A stretch of 64,000 bases of DNA from Mycobacterium colombiense CECT 3035. Lineage in GTDB: Bacteria; Actinomycetota; Actinomycetes; Mycobacteriales; Mycobacteriaceae. The translations under genes and the position numbers were made by a program. The stretch is from positions 3,472,001 to 3,536,000 of the forward strand of contig NZ_CP020821.1 of the NCBI RefSeq assembly GCF_002105755.1. The letters run 5' to 3'. Positions 42,501 through 52,761 of this stretch are shown piece after piece. The notes under the pieces were generated by a model. That model was not told the origin of the DNA and ran no database searches. It saw only the letters and a list, made by a program, of their open reading frames with translations. The first letter of the stretch is position 1. Each line of letters begins with the position of its first letter.

Positions 42501-43659
42501 CGAGGCACCCTCGGCACTTGGAGGCCGGACGCGGCGATCATCTCGCGCATCACTTCGTTCACGCCCCCGCCGAAGGTGATGACCAGGTTGCGCTTGGTCT
42601 GGGAGTCCAGCCAGTTGAGCAGGTCGGCGGTGTCCGAGTCGGCGGGGTTGCCGTACTTGCCGACGATCTCCTCGGCGAGCCGACCGATGTACTGGATGCG
42701 CTCGGTGCCAAAGACTTTCGTCGACGCGGCGTCGGCCACGTTGATGTCCTCGCCCGCTGCGGCGACCTGCCAGTTGAGCAGCTCGTTGATCCGCCACATC
42801 GCGTGGATTTCACCGAGCGCCCGCTTGACGTCCTGGTGGTCGATCGGCGTGACGCCGTCGCTGCCCGGCTTGGACGCCCACGCGTGCACCCGGTCGTAGA
42901 TGCCGGCGGTGCGGCCCGCGGGCCCAGCATGACCCGCTCGTTGTTGAGCTGGGTGGTGATCAGCCGCCAGCCGCCGTTCTCCTCGCCGACCAACATGTCG
43001 GCGGGCACCCGCACGTCGTTGTAGTAGGTGGCGTTGGTGTGGTGGGCACCGTCGGACAGGATGATCGGAGTCCAGGAGTAACCGGGATCCTTGGTGTCGA
43101 CGATCAGTATCGAAATGCCCTTGTGCTTCACGGCTTCCGGGTCGGTGCGGCAGGCCAGCCAGATGTAGTCCGCGTCGTGGGCACCGGTGGTGAAGATCTT
43201 CTGCCCGTTGACGATGTACTCGTCGCCCTGGCGCACGGCGGTGGTCCGCAACGAGGCCAGGTCGGTGCCCGCCTCGGGCTCGGTGTAGCCGATCGCGAAG
43301 TGCACCTCGCCCGCCAGGATGGCCGGCAGGAACTTCTTCTTCTGCTCATCGCTGCCGAACTGCTGCAGAACCGGGCCGACCGTCTGCAACGTCACCGCGG
43401 GCAGCGGCACGTCGGCCCGGTGCGCCTCGTTGACGAAGATCGACTGCTCGATCGGACCGAAGCCCAAGCCGCCGAACTCTTTTGGCCATCCGACGCCGAG
43501 CTTGCCGTCCCGGCCCATCCGCCGGATCACCGCGCGGTAGGCCTCGTTGTGGCGGTCCTGCTCCATCGCCTTCATCTCGTCGGACGAGATCAGGTTCGAA
43601 AAGTATTCCCGCAGTTCCGCTTGCAGCTGGCGCTGCTCCGGAGTCAGGTCTATGAACAT
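42497..43659 (-). CDS. fadE29: FadE29 (ChsE2), steroid acyl-CoA dehydrogenase subunit; apparent frameshift
   Basis: Subunit of the FadE28-FadE29 (ChsE1-ChsE2) heterotetramer that desaturates the 2'-propanoate side chain. It starts MFIDLTPEQRQLQAELREYF at ATG 43659, overlapping fadE28 by ten bases. The frame is intact to ERVMLGP (near 42928), then turns into arginine-rich nonsense; the true C-terminal part (VHAWASKPGSDG ... LVITFGGGVNEVMREMIA) is in the adjacent frame down to 42497. One extra base in the run GGGCCCGCGGGCC restores a 387-residue protein, the length known in M. tuberculosis. I annotate the joined gene. Confidence 0.85.
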
Positions 43660-44675
43660 TGCGCTCCCACCAGATCGAGACGATGAGAAGGACCGCCCAG
43701 CAACCGGGACAGGTCCTTGATCGTGGAGTAGTACCGGTGCATCGGATAGGTGATGTCCATTCCCATCCCGCCGTGCAGGTGATGGCAGATCTGCATGACC
43801 GGCGGCGCCTGCGAGGTGACCCAGTAGCCGAGCACGTCCAGGTCGTCCACCACCTGAGGGGCGGATCCGCCCCTTTCCGACAGGCCCCAGACGACCGACT
43901 TCGCCACCAAATCGATGGTCCGCGAGGCGATGTAGACCTCGGCGAGCTGGGCGGCCACGGTCTGGAACGTCGACAGCGGCTTGCCGAACTGCTTGCGGTT
44001 GGCCACGTAGTCGGCGGTCAGGCGCAGCGCCCCGGCCACCAGCCCGTCGGCGTAGGCGCCGACGGCGGCCAGCACCAGCTGGTTGACCCGGGAAGCCGTG
44101 GCGCCCGCCAGCACGTCGGAGTCGCCGACCGCCACGTCGGCGAAGGTGACCGTGTACTCCTCGGAGCCGTTCGAGGTGGGGGTTTGCACCGCCTCGACTC
44201 CCTTGGCCTTCGCCGACACCACGACCACCGCGCTGTCGGCGGTGACGAGGATCCAATCCGCTTGTCCCGCATAGCCGACGCCGACCTTGGTGCCCGACAA
44301 CCGTCCGTTGGCGAACGTGGTCGACGGCCGGTCCGGCAGCGCGGTCCCCGGCTCGTTGAGGGCGGCGGTCAGGACCGCACCCTTGGCGACGCCGGCCAAA
44401 AACCGGTCCTGCTGTTCGTCGGAGGCCAGATCAAGCAGCGGCAGCACCCCGAAACCCAAAGTGGCGAGCGCCGGCGTGATGGCGCCGTGGCGGCCGATCT
44501 CGGTCAGCACGGTGGCGACCTCTTGCAGACCCACGCCGTCGCCCCCGAGGCGTTCGGGCACCGCAAGCGCCGTCACGCCCCCGCTGACCAAAGCGTCCCA
44601 GCTCATTTCGCGCTCGGACACCGAGGTCACCACATCGGCGACGGCCTGTTGCGTCGCGGTGAGATCGAAGTCCAT
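43650..44675 (-). CDS. fadE28: FadE28 (ChsE1), partner of FadE29
   Basis: A 341-residue divergent acyl-CoA dehydrogenase subunit. The C-terminal QFGKPLSTFQTVAAQLAEVYIASRTIDL and HHLHGGMGMDITYPMHRYYSTIKDL are conserved. It pairs with FadE29; only together do they carry FAD and complete active sites. The ATG overlaps the cyp125 stop (ATGA) and the stop overlaps fadE29. Part of the KstR-controlled operon headed by cyp125. Confidence 0.93.
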   Translation of the reverse strand: MDFDLTATQQAVADVVTSVSEREMSWDALVSGGVTALAVPERLGGDGVGLQEVATVLTEIGRHGAITPALATLGFGVLPLLDLASDEQQDRFLAGVAKGAVLTAALNEPGTALPDRPSTTFANGRLSGTKVGVGYAGQADWILVTADSAVVVVSAKAKGVEAVQTPTSNGSEEYTVTFADVAVGDSDVLAGATASRVNQLVLAAVGAYADGLVAGALRLTADYVANRKQFGKPLSTFQTVAAQLAEVYIASRTIDLVAKSVVWGLSERGGSAPQVVDDLDVLGYWVTSQAPPVMQICHHLHGGMGMDITYPMHRYYSTIKDLSRLLGGPSHRLDLVGAQCS

Positions 44676-45925
44676 CAGGACGTCACCGCGGGCTGGCCGG
44701 CGTAGTCGACCTGCCAGTGCTTGATGCCGTTGAGCCAGCCCGATCGCAGCCGCTCGGGCTCGCCGATCGGCTTGAGATCCGGCATGTGATCGGCGACCGC
44801 GTTGAAGATCAGGTTGATCGTCATGCGGGCGAGGTTCGCGCCGATGCAGTAGTGGGCCCCGGTGCCGCCGAAACCGACGTGCGGGTTCGGGTCGCGCAGG
44901 ATGTTGAAGGTGTGCGGGTCTTCGAAGACTTCTTCGTCGAAGTTGGCCGACCGGTACGACATCACCACCCGCTGGCCCTTCTTGATCTGCACGCCGCTCA
45001 ACTCGGTGTCCTCGTTGGCGGTGCGCTGGAAGGCCGAAACCGGTGTGGCCCAACGGATGATCTCGTCGGCCGTGGTCACCGGGCGCTCCTTCTTGAAGAG
45101 CTCCCACTGATCGGGGTTGTTCGCCATCGCGATCATGCCGTGGGTGATCGAGTTCCGCGTGGTCTCGTTGCCGGCCACCGCCAGCATGACCACGAAGAAG
45201 CCGAACTCGTCGTCGGAGAGCTTTTCGCCGTCGATGTCGGCCTCGATGAGCGTGGTGACGATGTCGTCGGTGGGGTTCTTGCCCCGCTCCTCAGCCATCG
45301 CCATGGCGTAGGTGATGAGCTCCACCGACGACTGGGCGGGGTCGACGTGGGCGTACTCGGGGTCGGTGCCACCGGTCATCTCGTTGGACCAGCGGAAGAG
45401 CTTGTCGCGATCCTCCTGCGGAACGCCCAGCAGACCCGCGATGGCCTGCAGGGGCAGCTCGCACGACACCTGTTCGACGAAGTCACCGCTGCCCTCTTTC
45501 GCGGCGGTCGCGGCGATGTTCTGGGCGCGCTGCGCCAGCTCGGCCTCCAGCCGTCCGATGGCCCGCGGCGTGAACCCGCGCGAGATGATCTTGCGCAGCC
45601 GGGTGTGGTGCGGGGCGTCCATGTTGAGCATGACGCTGCGCTGCAGCTCGACCTGCTCACGCTTCATCTCCGGCGGCCAGGTCGGGATGGCGCCGTTCAT
45701 CCAGCTGGAGAAGACGTCGCTGCGCTTCGACACCTCCTTGACGTCGGCGTGCTTGGTGACGATCCAATACCCGTGGTCCTCGAACCCGCCCGCACCATTC
45801 GGGATGTCGACCCAGTGGATCGGCTCTGCCTTACGCAGCTGGGCGAGCTCCTCGACGGGCAGCCCGGCGAGGTTGATGTCGGGGTCGAGAAAGTCGAAGT
45901 CGGCGGGAATGTTGGGGGGTGCCAT
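44675..45925 (-). CDS. cyp125: CYP125, steroid C26/27 monooxygenase
   Basis: Cytochrome P450 of 416 residues. I-helix AGNETTRNSITHGM, K-helix DEIIRW, and the haem loop FGGTGAHYCIGANLARM with Cys360 as the haem ligand are present. It oxidises cholesterol or cholestenone at the terminal side-chain carbon up to the acid. ATG 45925 (MAPPNIPADFDF) follows AAGGAG by nine bases; the longer reading includes the operator at 45956 and is rejected. First gene of the cyp125-fadE28-fadE29-chsH2-chsH1-ltp2 operon. Confidence 0.94.
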   Translation of the reverse strand: MAPPNIPADFDFLDPDINLAGLPVEELAQLRKAEPIHWVDIPNGAGGFEDHGYWIVTKHADVKEVSKRSDVFSSWMNGAIPTWPPEMKREQVELQRSVMLNMDAPHHTRLRKIISRGFTPRAIGRLEAELAQRAQNIAATAAKEGSGDFVEQVSCELPLQAIAGLLGVPQEDRDKLFRWSNEMTGGTDPEYAHVDPAQSSVELITYAMAMAEERGKNPTDDIVTTLIEADIDGEKLSDDEFGFFVVMLAVAGNETTRNSITHGMIAMANNPDQWELFKKERPVTTADEIIRWATPVSAFQRTANEDTELSGVQIKKGQRVVMSYRSANFDEEVFEDPHTFNILRDPNPHVGFGGTGAHYCIGANLARMTINLIFNAVADHMPDLKPIGEPERLRSGWLNGIKHWQVDYAGQPAVTS

Positions 45926-45955
45926 GTAGAGTGCGCTCCTTTTAACAACGCTAAT

Positions 45956-45969
45956 TGCAACGTGTTCTA
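45956..45969. promoter_or_regulatory. KstR operator upstream of cyp125
   Basis: TGCAACGTGTTCTA, full consensus, 30 bases before the cyp125 ATG. Confidence 0.9.
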
Positions 45970-46035
45970 GTGCCCAGTAAAACACGCCTCGTAGCTAGAT
46001 AAAAGGCAGGTCACCATCCTCGCTTGTCAGAGTAA

Positions 46036-46049
46036 TGAAACGTGTTCTA
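46036..46049. promoter_or_regulatory. KstR operator upstream of fadA5
   Basis: TGAAACGTGTTCTA, full consensus, ten bases before the fadA5 ATG. The divergent pair cyp125/fadA5 thus has a separate site for each gene. Confidence 0.9.
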
Positions 46050-46050
46050 G

Positions 46051-47223
<1,173 letters not shown>

Positions 47224-47246
47224 CGCGCGATCGTTTCCGTTTCCCG

Positions 47247-47633
47247 GTGAGCGTCTCCGACGACAGCCGCGTCGCCGCGGCGCAGGCCTACATCGACGCG
47301 TTGGTCAACCATGACGGTGACTCCGTTCCGTTCGCGCGCGGCTGCACCCGCATCGAGCAGGGGATCAAGAACGGGTTCTCCGGAAATCACTTGCGGCGCA
47401 GCCTCAATCGCGGGCTGCAGTACCGGTTGCTCGCGGACACGACGCCACCGGACTACCGCATCGACGGTGACCGGGTGCACGCGGTGTACCAGGTGCTGAC
47501 CAAGGCGGCGTTCGGCGGCCGGCGGCTCGCCGCGCGCGTCAACGAGACCTTCGTGATTCCGGCCGAAAGCGCAAGCGGGAAGGCCGAAATCCACCACATC
47601 ACCGTTCGCTTCCAACCCTTCATCCAGCGTTAA
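47247..47633 (+). CDS. NTF2-like protein of unknown function
   Basis: A 128-residue protein with the NTF2-type pattern AQAYIDALVNHDGDSVPFARGCTRIEQG followed by a beta-sheet (VHAVYQVLTKAAFGGRRLAARVNETFVIP). The start is GTG 47247, 23 bases after fadA5; longer in-frame readings pass through fadA5 and are rejected. It lies in the fadA5 operon in the position just before ddn. Function is unknown; it is the second NTF2-like gene in a sterol operon in this window. Confidence 0.75.
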   Translation: MSVSDDSRVAAAQAYIDALVNHDGDSVPFARGCTRIEQGIKNGFSGNHLRRSLNRGLQYRLLADTTPPDYRIDGDRVHAVYQVLTKAAFGGRRLAARVNETFVIPAESASGKAEIHHITVRFQPFIQR

Positions 47634-48104
<471 letters not shown>

Positions 48105-48142
48105 GTTTCCGTTTCGCCCTGGCGGGGAATCATCTGGGCACC

Positions 48143-48595
48143 ATGTCCAACGGCCGCTGGATCCGCAACTCGCGCCCGATTGCGCTGCTGCTCAAGTATT
48201 TCGCGCGGGCCCACATCTGGGTGTACCGACGGACCAACGGCAAGGTCGGCGCCAAGCTGCTGCGCTTCCCGGCGGCCCTGCTGACCACCACCGGACGCAA
48301 GTCCGACGAGCCGCGGACCACCGCGACCCTCTACCTGCGCGACGGCGATCGGGTGATCCTGCCCGCGTCCTTCGGCGGGCGCGACGAGGATCCGCTGTGG
48401 TATCTCAACCTCAAAGAGAACCCCGACGTGCGGGTGCAGATCCGCGCCCAGCGCCTGGATCTGGTCGCCCGGGACGCGACCGACGCTGAGCGCGAACGGT
48501 ATTGGCCACGATTGACGCGGATGTACCCGGCCTATCGCAAATACCGCGAGACCGCCGACCGGGTGATCCCGCTGGTGGTGTGCGAACCGCGCTAG
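48143..48595 (+). CDS. Second Ddn-family F420-dependent reductase
   Basis: A paralogue of the preceding gene, 150 residues, with the same core ([49 protein letters not shown]) but divergent N- and C-termini. It is a tandem duplication 38 bases downstream. Its quinone or other substrate is unknown. ATG 48143 is preferred over a longer in-frame reading that overlaps the first copy. The TAG stop shares bases with the stop of the convergent SDR gene (CTAG). Confidence 0.85.
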   Translation: MSNGRWIRNSRPIALLLKYFARAHIWVYRRTNGKVGAKLLRFPAALLTTTGRKSDEPRTTATLYLRDGDRVILPASFGGRDEDPLWYLNLKENPDVRVQIRAQRLDLVARDATDAERERYWPRLTRMYPAYRKYRETADRVIPLVVCEPR

Positions 48596-49497
48596 GCGCC
48601 GTAGACCGGGACGGGCCGGCGCGCCTTGGCGAGCAGATCGGCGACGACGCGCCCCAGTTCCGCGGGATCCCACCGCGCGCCCTTGTCGATCTCCGGCCCG
48701 TGTGCCCAGCCCTCGGCGACCCGGATCTTGCCGCCCTCGACCTCGAACACCTTGCCGGTGACGTCGCGCGATTCGGCGCTGCCCAGCCAAACCACCAGCG
48801 GTGAAACGTTTTCCGGCGCCATGGCGTCGAATTCCTGGTCCTGCGTCGCCATCATCTCGGCGAACACCGTCTCGGTCATGCGGGTGCGGGCCGAGGGCGC
48901 GATGGCGTTGACGGTGACGCCGTAGCGTCCCATCTCGGCGGCGGCGACCAACGTCATCGCCGCGATGCCGGCCTTGGCGGCGCTGTAGTTGCCCTGCCCG
49001 ACGCTGCCCTGCAGGCCGGCGCCCGAGCTGGTGTTGATGATCCGGGCGTCAACGGTTTTGCCCTCCTTGGACAGTCCCCGCCAGTACGACGCGGCGTGGC
49101 GCATCGTGGCGAAGTGCCCCTTGAGGTGCACGGCGATGACGGCGTCGAACTCCTCTTCGCTGGTGTTGGCCATCATCCTGTCGCGCACGATGCCGGCGTT
49201 GTTCACCAAAACGTCCAGGCCGCCGTAGGTTTGGACGGCGGTCTGGATCAGGCTCGCCGCCTGGTCCCAGTCCGCGACGTTGGATCCGTCGGCGACGGCT
49301 TCACCACCGGCGGCGGTGATTTCGTCGACCACACTCTGGGCGGCGCTGCCACCGCCGGCCGGCGAGCCGTCCAGGCCCACCCCGATGTCGTTGACCACCA
49401 CACGCGCGCCTTCTTCCGCGAAGGCCAGCGCATGCGCGCGACCGATACCGCCGCCCGCTCCGGTGACGATGACGACGCGGCCGTCAACCACTCCCAT
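48592..49497 (-). CDS. SDR, Rv3548c-like
   Basis: Short-chain dehydrogenase of 301 residues. The motifs TGAGGGIGRAHALAFAEEGARVVVNDIG, NNAGIVRDRMM and YSAAKAGIAAM identify the HSD17B4-type SDR family to which Hsd4A also belongs. Second gene of a KstR2-controlled unit with the SDR at 49513. A role in breakdown of the C/D-ring or side-chain acyl-CoAs is inferred from regulation. Confidence 0.85.
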   Translation of the reverse strand: MGVVDGRVVIVTGAGGGIGRAHALAFAEEGARVVVNDIGVGLDGSPAGGGSAAQSVVDEITAAGGEAVADGSNVADWDQAASLIQTAVQTYGGLDVLVNNAGIVRDRMMANTSEEEFDAVIAVHLKGHFATMRHAASYWRGLSKEGKTVDARIINTSSGAGLQGSVGQGNYSAAKAGIAAMTLVAAAEMGRYGVTVNAIAPSARTRMTETVFAEMMATQDQEFDAMAPENVSPLVVWLGSAESRDVTGKVFEVEGGKIRVAEGWAHGPEIDKGARWDPAELGRVVADLLAKARRPVPVYGA

Positions 49498-49512
49498 AGT
49501 TTCCTGTCTCCT

Positions 49513-50310
49513 CTACTTGATCGCGCTCGCGTTCGTGGTGGCCAGATAGTGCGGCGGCTCACCGCCGCCGTGCACCTCCAACGAGGCCCCGCTGATGTAG
49601 GCCGCCAAGTTGGAGGCCAGAAAGGCTGCGGCCCAACCGATATCAGCGGGATCGGCCAGCCGGCCCAACGGCACATTCTTCGAGATCGCCGCGATGGAAT
49701 CGGCATCGCCGTAGAACAGTTCGGACTGCTCGGTCTCCACCATGCCGACCACGCAGGCGTTCACCCGGACCTTCGGGCCCCACTCCACCGCCAGGGTCTG
49801 CGTCAGACTTTCCAGGCCGGCCTTGGCCGCGCCGTAGGCGCCCGTTCCCGGAGACGGCCGGCGTCCGGACAGGCTGCAGATGTTGACGATCGACCCGCCC
49901 TGCGGCTGGGTTTGCATGTGGTCGTTCGCGTGCTGCGAAACCGACAGCGCACCAAGAAGATTGAGTTCGATGATCTTGCGGTTGAACTTGGCGCTGGACT
50001 CCGCGGTCAGCACGTAGGGCGATCCCCCGGCGTTGTTGACGACGACATCGAGGCGCCCGTGCCGGTCCACGATGGTGTCGACCAACCCCTTGACGGCGTC
50101 GTCGTCGCGGACATCGCACGAGTGGAATTCGTAGGGCGATCCGTCGACCGCCCGTCGCGCGCAGGTGACGACGGTGGCGCCCTGCCCGGCGAAAACGGAG
50201 CTGATGCCGGCACCCACCCCACGAACACCGCCGGTGACGAGAACCACCCGCCCGGCCAGCCCCAGGTTGATGCCTTCTCCAAATGGGGGGCATGCTTCGG
50301 CGCGAGTCAC
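49513..50310 (-). CDS. SDR, Rv3549c-like
   Basis: Classical SDR of 265 residues: TGGVRGVGAGISSVFAGQGATVVTC, NNAGGSPYVLTAE and YGAAKAGLESLTQTLAVEWG. GTG 50310 opens the gene, 16 bases from the KstR2 operator. It forms an operon with the SDR downstream. Substrate unknown; divergent from echA20 and controlled by the same operator, so a C/D-ring substrate is likely. Confidence 0.85.
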   Translation of the reverse strand: MTRAEACPPFGEGINLGLAGRVVLVTGGVRGVGAGISSVFAGQGATVVTCARRAVDGSPYEFHSCDVRDDDAVKGLVDTIVDRHGRLDVVVNNAGGSPYVLTAESSAKFNRKIIELNLLGALSVSQHANDHMQTQPQGGSIVNICSLSGRRPSPGTGAYGAAKAGLESLTQTLAVEWGPKVRVNACVVGMVETEQSELFYGDADSIAAISKNVPLGRLADPADIGWAAAFLASNLAAYISGASLEVHGGGEPPHYLATTNASAIK

Positions 50311-50325
50311 TGTGCTAGCGTACCA

Positions 50326-50339
50326 AGCAAGTGCTTGCT
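50326..50339. promoter_or_regulatory. KstR2 operator between the SDR pair and echA20
   Basis: AGCAAGTGCTTGCT matches the KstR2 consensus AnCAAGnnCTTGnT and is a near-perfect palindrome (16 bases from 50325). It is placed between divergent starts at 50310 and 50373. Confidence 0.9.
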
Positions 50340-50372
50340 TAGGTAGTTACACCCCCACAAGGAAGTGGCACC

Positions 50373-51131
50373 TTGCCCATCACATCCACAACCACCGAAC
50401 CGGGCATCGTCGCGGTCACCGTCGACTTCCCGCCCGTCAACGCCATCCCGTCGCGCGGCTGGTTCGAACTCGCCGACACCATCACCGCGGCCGGCCAAGA
50501 CCCCAACACCCACGTGGTGGTCCTGCGCGCCGAGGGCCGCGGCTTCAACGCCGGGGTCGACATCAAGGAGATGCAGCGCACCGAGGGATTCACCGCGCTC
50601 ATCGATGCCAACCGCGGCTGCTTCGCCGCGTTCCGCGCGGTCTACGAGTGCGCGGTGCCGGTCGTCGCCGCGGTCAACGGATTCTGCGTCGGCGGCGGCA
50701 TCGGGCTGGTCGGCAACTCCGACGTCATCGTGGCCTCCGACGACGCCACCTTCGGGCTGCCGGAGGTGGAACGCGGCGCGCTCGGCGCGGCGACGCACCT
50801 GTCGCGGCTGGTTCCGCAACACATGATGCGGCGGCTCTTCTTCACCGCGGCCACCGTCGACGCCGCCACCCTGCACCACTTCGGTTCGGTGCACGAGGTG
50901 GTGCCGCGCGACGAGCTCGACGAGGCCGCCCTGCGGGTCGCGCGCGACATCGCCGCCAAGGACACCCGGGTCATCCGCGCGGCCAAGGAAGCGCTGAACC
51001 TGATCGACGTGCAACGAGTCAACTCGAGTTACCGCATGGAGCAAGGCTTTACGTTCGAACTCAACCTCGCCGGCGTTTCCGACGAGCACCGCGACGCGTT
51101 CGCCGGTACGACGAAGGGCGAGAAGTCTTGA
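50373..51131 (+). CDS. echA20: EchA20, C/D-ring hydrolase of the crotonase family
   Basis: Crotonase-fold enzyme of 252 residues. The oxyanion segment LRAEGRGFNAGVDIKEM and the NGFCVGGGIGLVGNSDVIVASDDATFGLPEVERGALG region are intact. In M. tuberculosis EchA20 opens ring D of the C/D-ring acyl-CoA by hydrolysis. The start is TTG 50373 with AAGGAAG upstream (MPITSTTTEPGIVAVTVDFPPVN, like the M. tuberculosis protein). It overlaps ipdA by four bases. Confidence 0.92.
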   Translation: MPITSTTTEPGIVAVTVDFPPVNAIPSRGWFELADTITAAGQDPNTHVVVLRAEGRGFNAGVDIKEMQRTEGFTALIDANRGCFAAFRAVYECAVPVVAAVNGFCVGGGIGLVGNSDVIVASDDATFGLPEVERGALGAATHLSRLVPQHMMRRLFFTAATVDAATLHHFGSVHEVVPRDELDEAALRVARDIAAKDTRVIRAAKEALNLIDVQRVNSSYRMEQGFTFELNLAGVSDEHRDAFAGTTKGEKS

Positions 51132-52012
51132 GCGACAAGAGAACCACCCTCGACGAGGCCGTCGCGCAATTGCGCAGCGGCATGACCATCGGCATCGGCG
51201 GCTGGGGATCACGGCGCAAGCCGATGGCGTTCGTGCGCGCGCTGCTGCGCACCGACATCACCGACCTGACCGTGGTCACGTACGGCGGACCGGACCTGGG
51301 CCTGCTGTGCTCGGCCGGCAAGGTCAAGCGGGTCTACTACGGATTCGTCTCGCTGGACTCCCCGCCCTTCTACGACCCCTGGTTCGCCAAGGCCCGTGCC
51401 AACGGCGCGATCGAGGCCCGGGAGATGGACGAGGGCATGCTGCGCTGCGGGCTGCAGGCCGCCGCACAACGGTTGCCGTTCCTGCCGATCCGGGCCGGGC
51501 TGGGCAGCTCGGTGCCGGACTTCTGGGAGGGCGAGCTGCAGACGGTGACCAGCCCGTATCCCGCACCCGGCGGTGGGCACGAGACCCTGATCGCGATGCC
51601 GGCCCTGCGCCTGGACGCCGCGTTCGCGCATCTCAATCTCGGTGACGCGCAAGGTAATGCGGCCTACACCGGGATCGACCCGTACTTCGACGACCTGTTC
51701 CTGATGGCCGCCGAGAAGCGCTTCCTGTCGGTGGAACGCGTGGTGTCCACCCAGGAATTGGTCAAAGCGGTCCCCCCGCAGGCGCTGCTGGTGAACCGCA
51801 TGATGGTCGACGGTGTGGTCGAGGCGCCGGGCGGCGCCCACTTCACCACCGCGGCACCGGATTACGGCCGCGACGAGAAGTTTCAGCGGCACTACGCCGA
51901 GGCGGCCTCGACGGACGAGGGCTGGCAGCGGTTCGTGCAGACCTTCCTGTCCGGCAGCGAGGACGACTATCAAGCGGCCGTGCGCGCGTTCAAAGAGGAG
52001 GCCTCGTCATGA
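51128..52012 (+). CDS. ipdA: IpdA, alpha subunit of the ring-C-opening hydrolase
   Basis: CoA-transferase-fold protein of 294 residues, start TTG 51128 overlapping the echA20 stop. Segments LRSGMTIGIGGWGSRRKPMAFVRALLR, VTYGGPDLGLLCSAGKVKRVYYGFV and LLVNRMMVDGVVEAPGGAHFT are typical. IpdA-IpdB is a heterodimer that, despite its fold, hydrolyses ring C of COCHEA-CoA. It is part of echA20-ipdA-ipdB-ipdC under KstR2. A much longer reading that crosses echA20 is rejected. Confidence 0.93.
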   Translation: MSDKRTTLDEAVAQLRSGMTIGIGGWGSRRKPMAFVRALLRTDITDLTVVTYGGPDLGLLCSAGKVKRVYYGFVSLDSPPFYDPWFAKARANGAIEAREMDEGMLRCGLQAAAQRLPFLPIRAGLGSSVPDFWEGELQTVTSPYPAPGGGHETLIAMPALRLDAAFAHLNLGDAQGNAAYTGIDPYFDDLFLMAAEKRFLSVERVVSTQELVKAVPPQALLVNRMMVDGVVEAPGGAHFTTAAPDYGRDEKFQRHYAEAASTDEGWQRFVQTFLSGSEDDYQAAVRAFKEEASS

Positions 52013-52761
52013 AGGGCGACCTGATCACCCGATCCGAGATCTGCGCGGTCGCCTGCGCCGAATTGTTCCGGGACGCCGGCGAGATCATGGTCAGCCCGAT
52101 GACCAACATGGCCTCGGTCGGCGCGCGGCTGGCCCGGTTGACCTTTTCACCGGACATCCTGCTCACCGACGGCGAGGCGCAGCTGCTGGCCGAGACCCCG
52201 GCTTTGGGCGCGTCCGCTCCCGTGGAGGGCTGGATGCCGTTCAGCCGGGTCTTCGAAACCCTGGCCTGGGGCCGGCGGCACGTGGTGATGGGCGCCAATC
52301 AGGTTGACCGCTTTGGCAATCAGAACATCTCGGCATTCGGCCCGCTGCAGCAGCCCAAGCGCCAAATGTTCGGTGTTCGGGGCGCGCCCGGCAACGCCAT
52401 CAACCACGCCACCAGCTACTGGGTGGGCAACCACTCCAAGCGGGTGTTCTGCGAGAAGGTCGACATCGTCTGCGGAATCGGTTGGAACAACGTGGACCCC
52501 GGCAATCCGGCGTTCCGGTTCGCGAACACCTACCGGGTGGTGTCCAACCTCGGCGTGTTCGATTTCGGCGGCCCGGACCGCACCATGCGGGTGGTGTCCC
52601 TGCATCCCGGCGTCGCGGCCGACGAGGTCGCCGAGAACACCTCGTTCGAGGTGCACGGCCTGGACGCCGCTGCGGAGACCAGGCTGCCGACCGACGACGA
52701 GCTGCGCCTGATCCGCAAGGTCATCGACCCGAAGGCGCTGCGCGACAGAGAGATCCGCTGA
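52009..52761 (+). CDS. ipdB: IpdB, beta subunit of the ring-C-opening hydrolase
   Basis: Partner of IpdA, 250 residues, with the beta-subunit pattern of the CoA-transferase fold: ELFRDAGEIMVSPMTNMASVGARLARLTF, LTDGEAQLLAETPALG, GANQVDRFGNQNISAFGPLQQPK. ATG 52009 overlaps the ipdA stop (ATGA) and its own stop shares a base with the ipdC ATG, so the subunits are translationally coupled. Confidence 0.93.
   Translation: MKGDLITRSEICAVACAELFRDAGEIMVSPMTNMASVGARLARLTFSPDILLTDGEAQLLAETPALGASAPVEGWMPFSRVFETLAWGRRHVVMGANQVDRFGNQNISAFGPLQQPKRQMFGVRGAPGNAINHATSYWVGNHSKRVFCEKVDIVCGIGWNNVDPGNPAFRFANTYRVVSNLGVFDFGGPDRTMRVVSLHPGVAADEVAENTSFEVHGLDAAAETRLPTDDELRLIRKVIDPKALRDREIR

Noticed and set aside
42559..42920. 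Out-of-frame tail of fadE29 and the 130-codon ORF at 42497-42889 as separate genes
   Set aside because: Together they make one complete FadE29 once a single base is added.
50165..51127. Upstream part of the 615-codon frame ending in ipdA
   Set aside because: It crosses echA20 in another frame. The real ipdA begins at TTG 51128, overlapping the echA20 stop.
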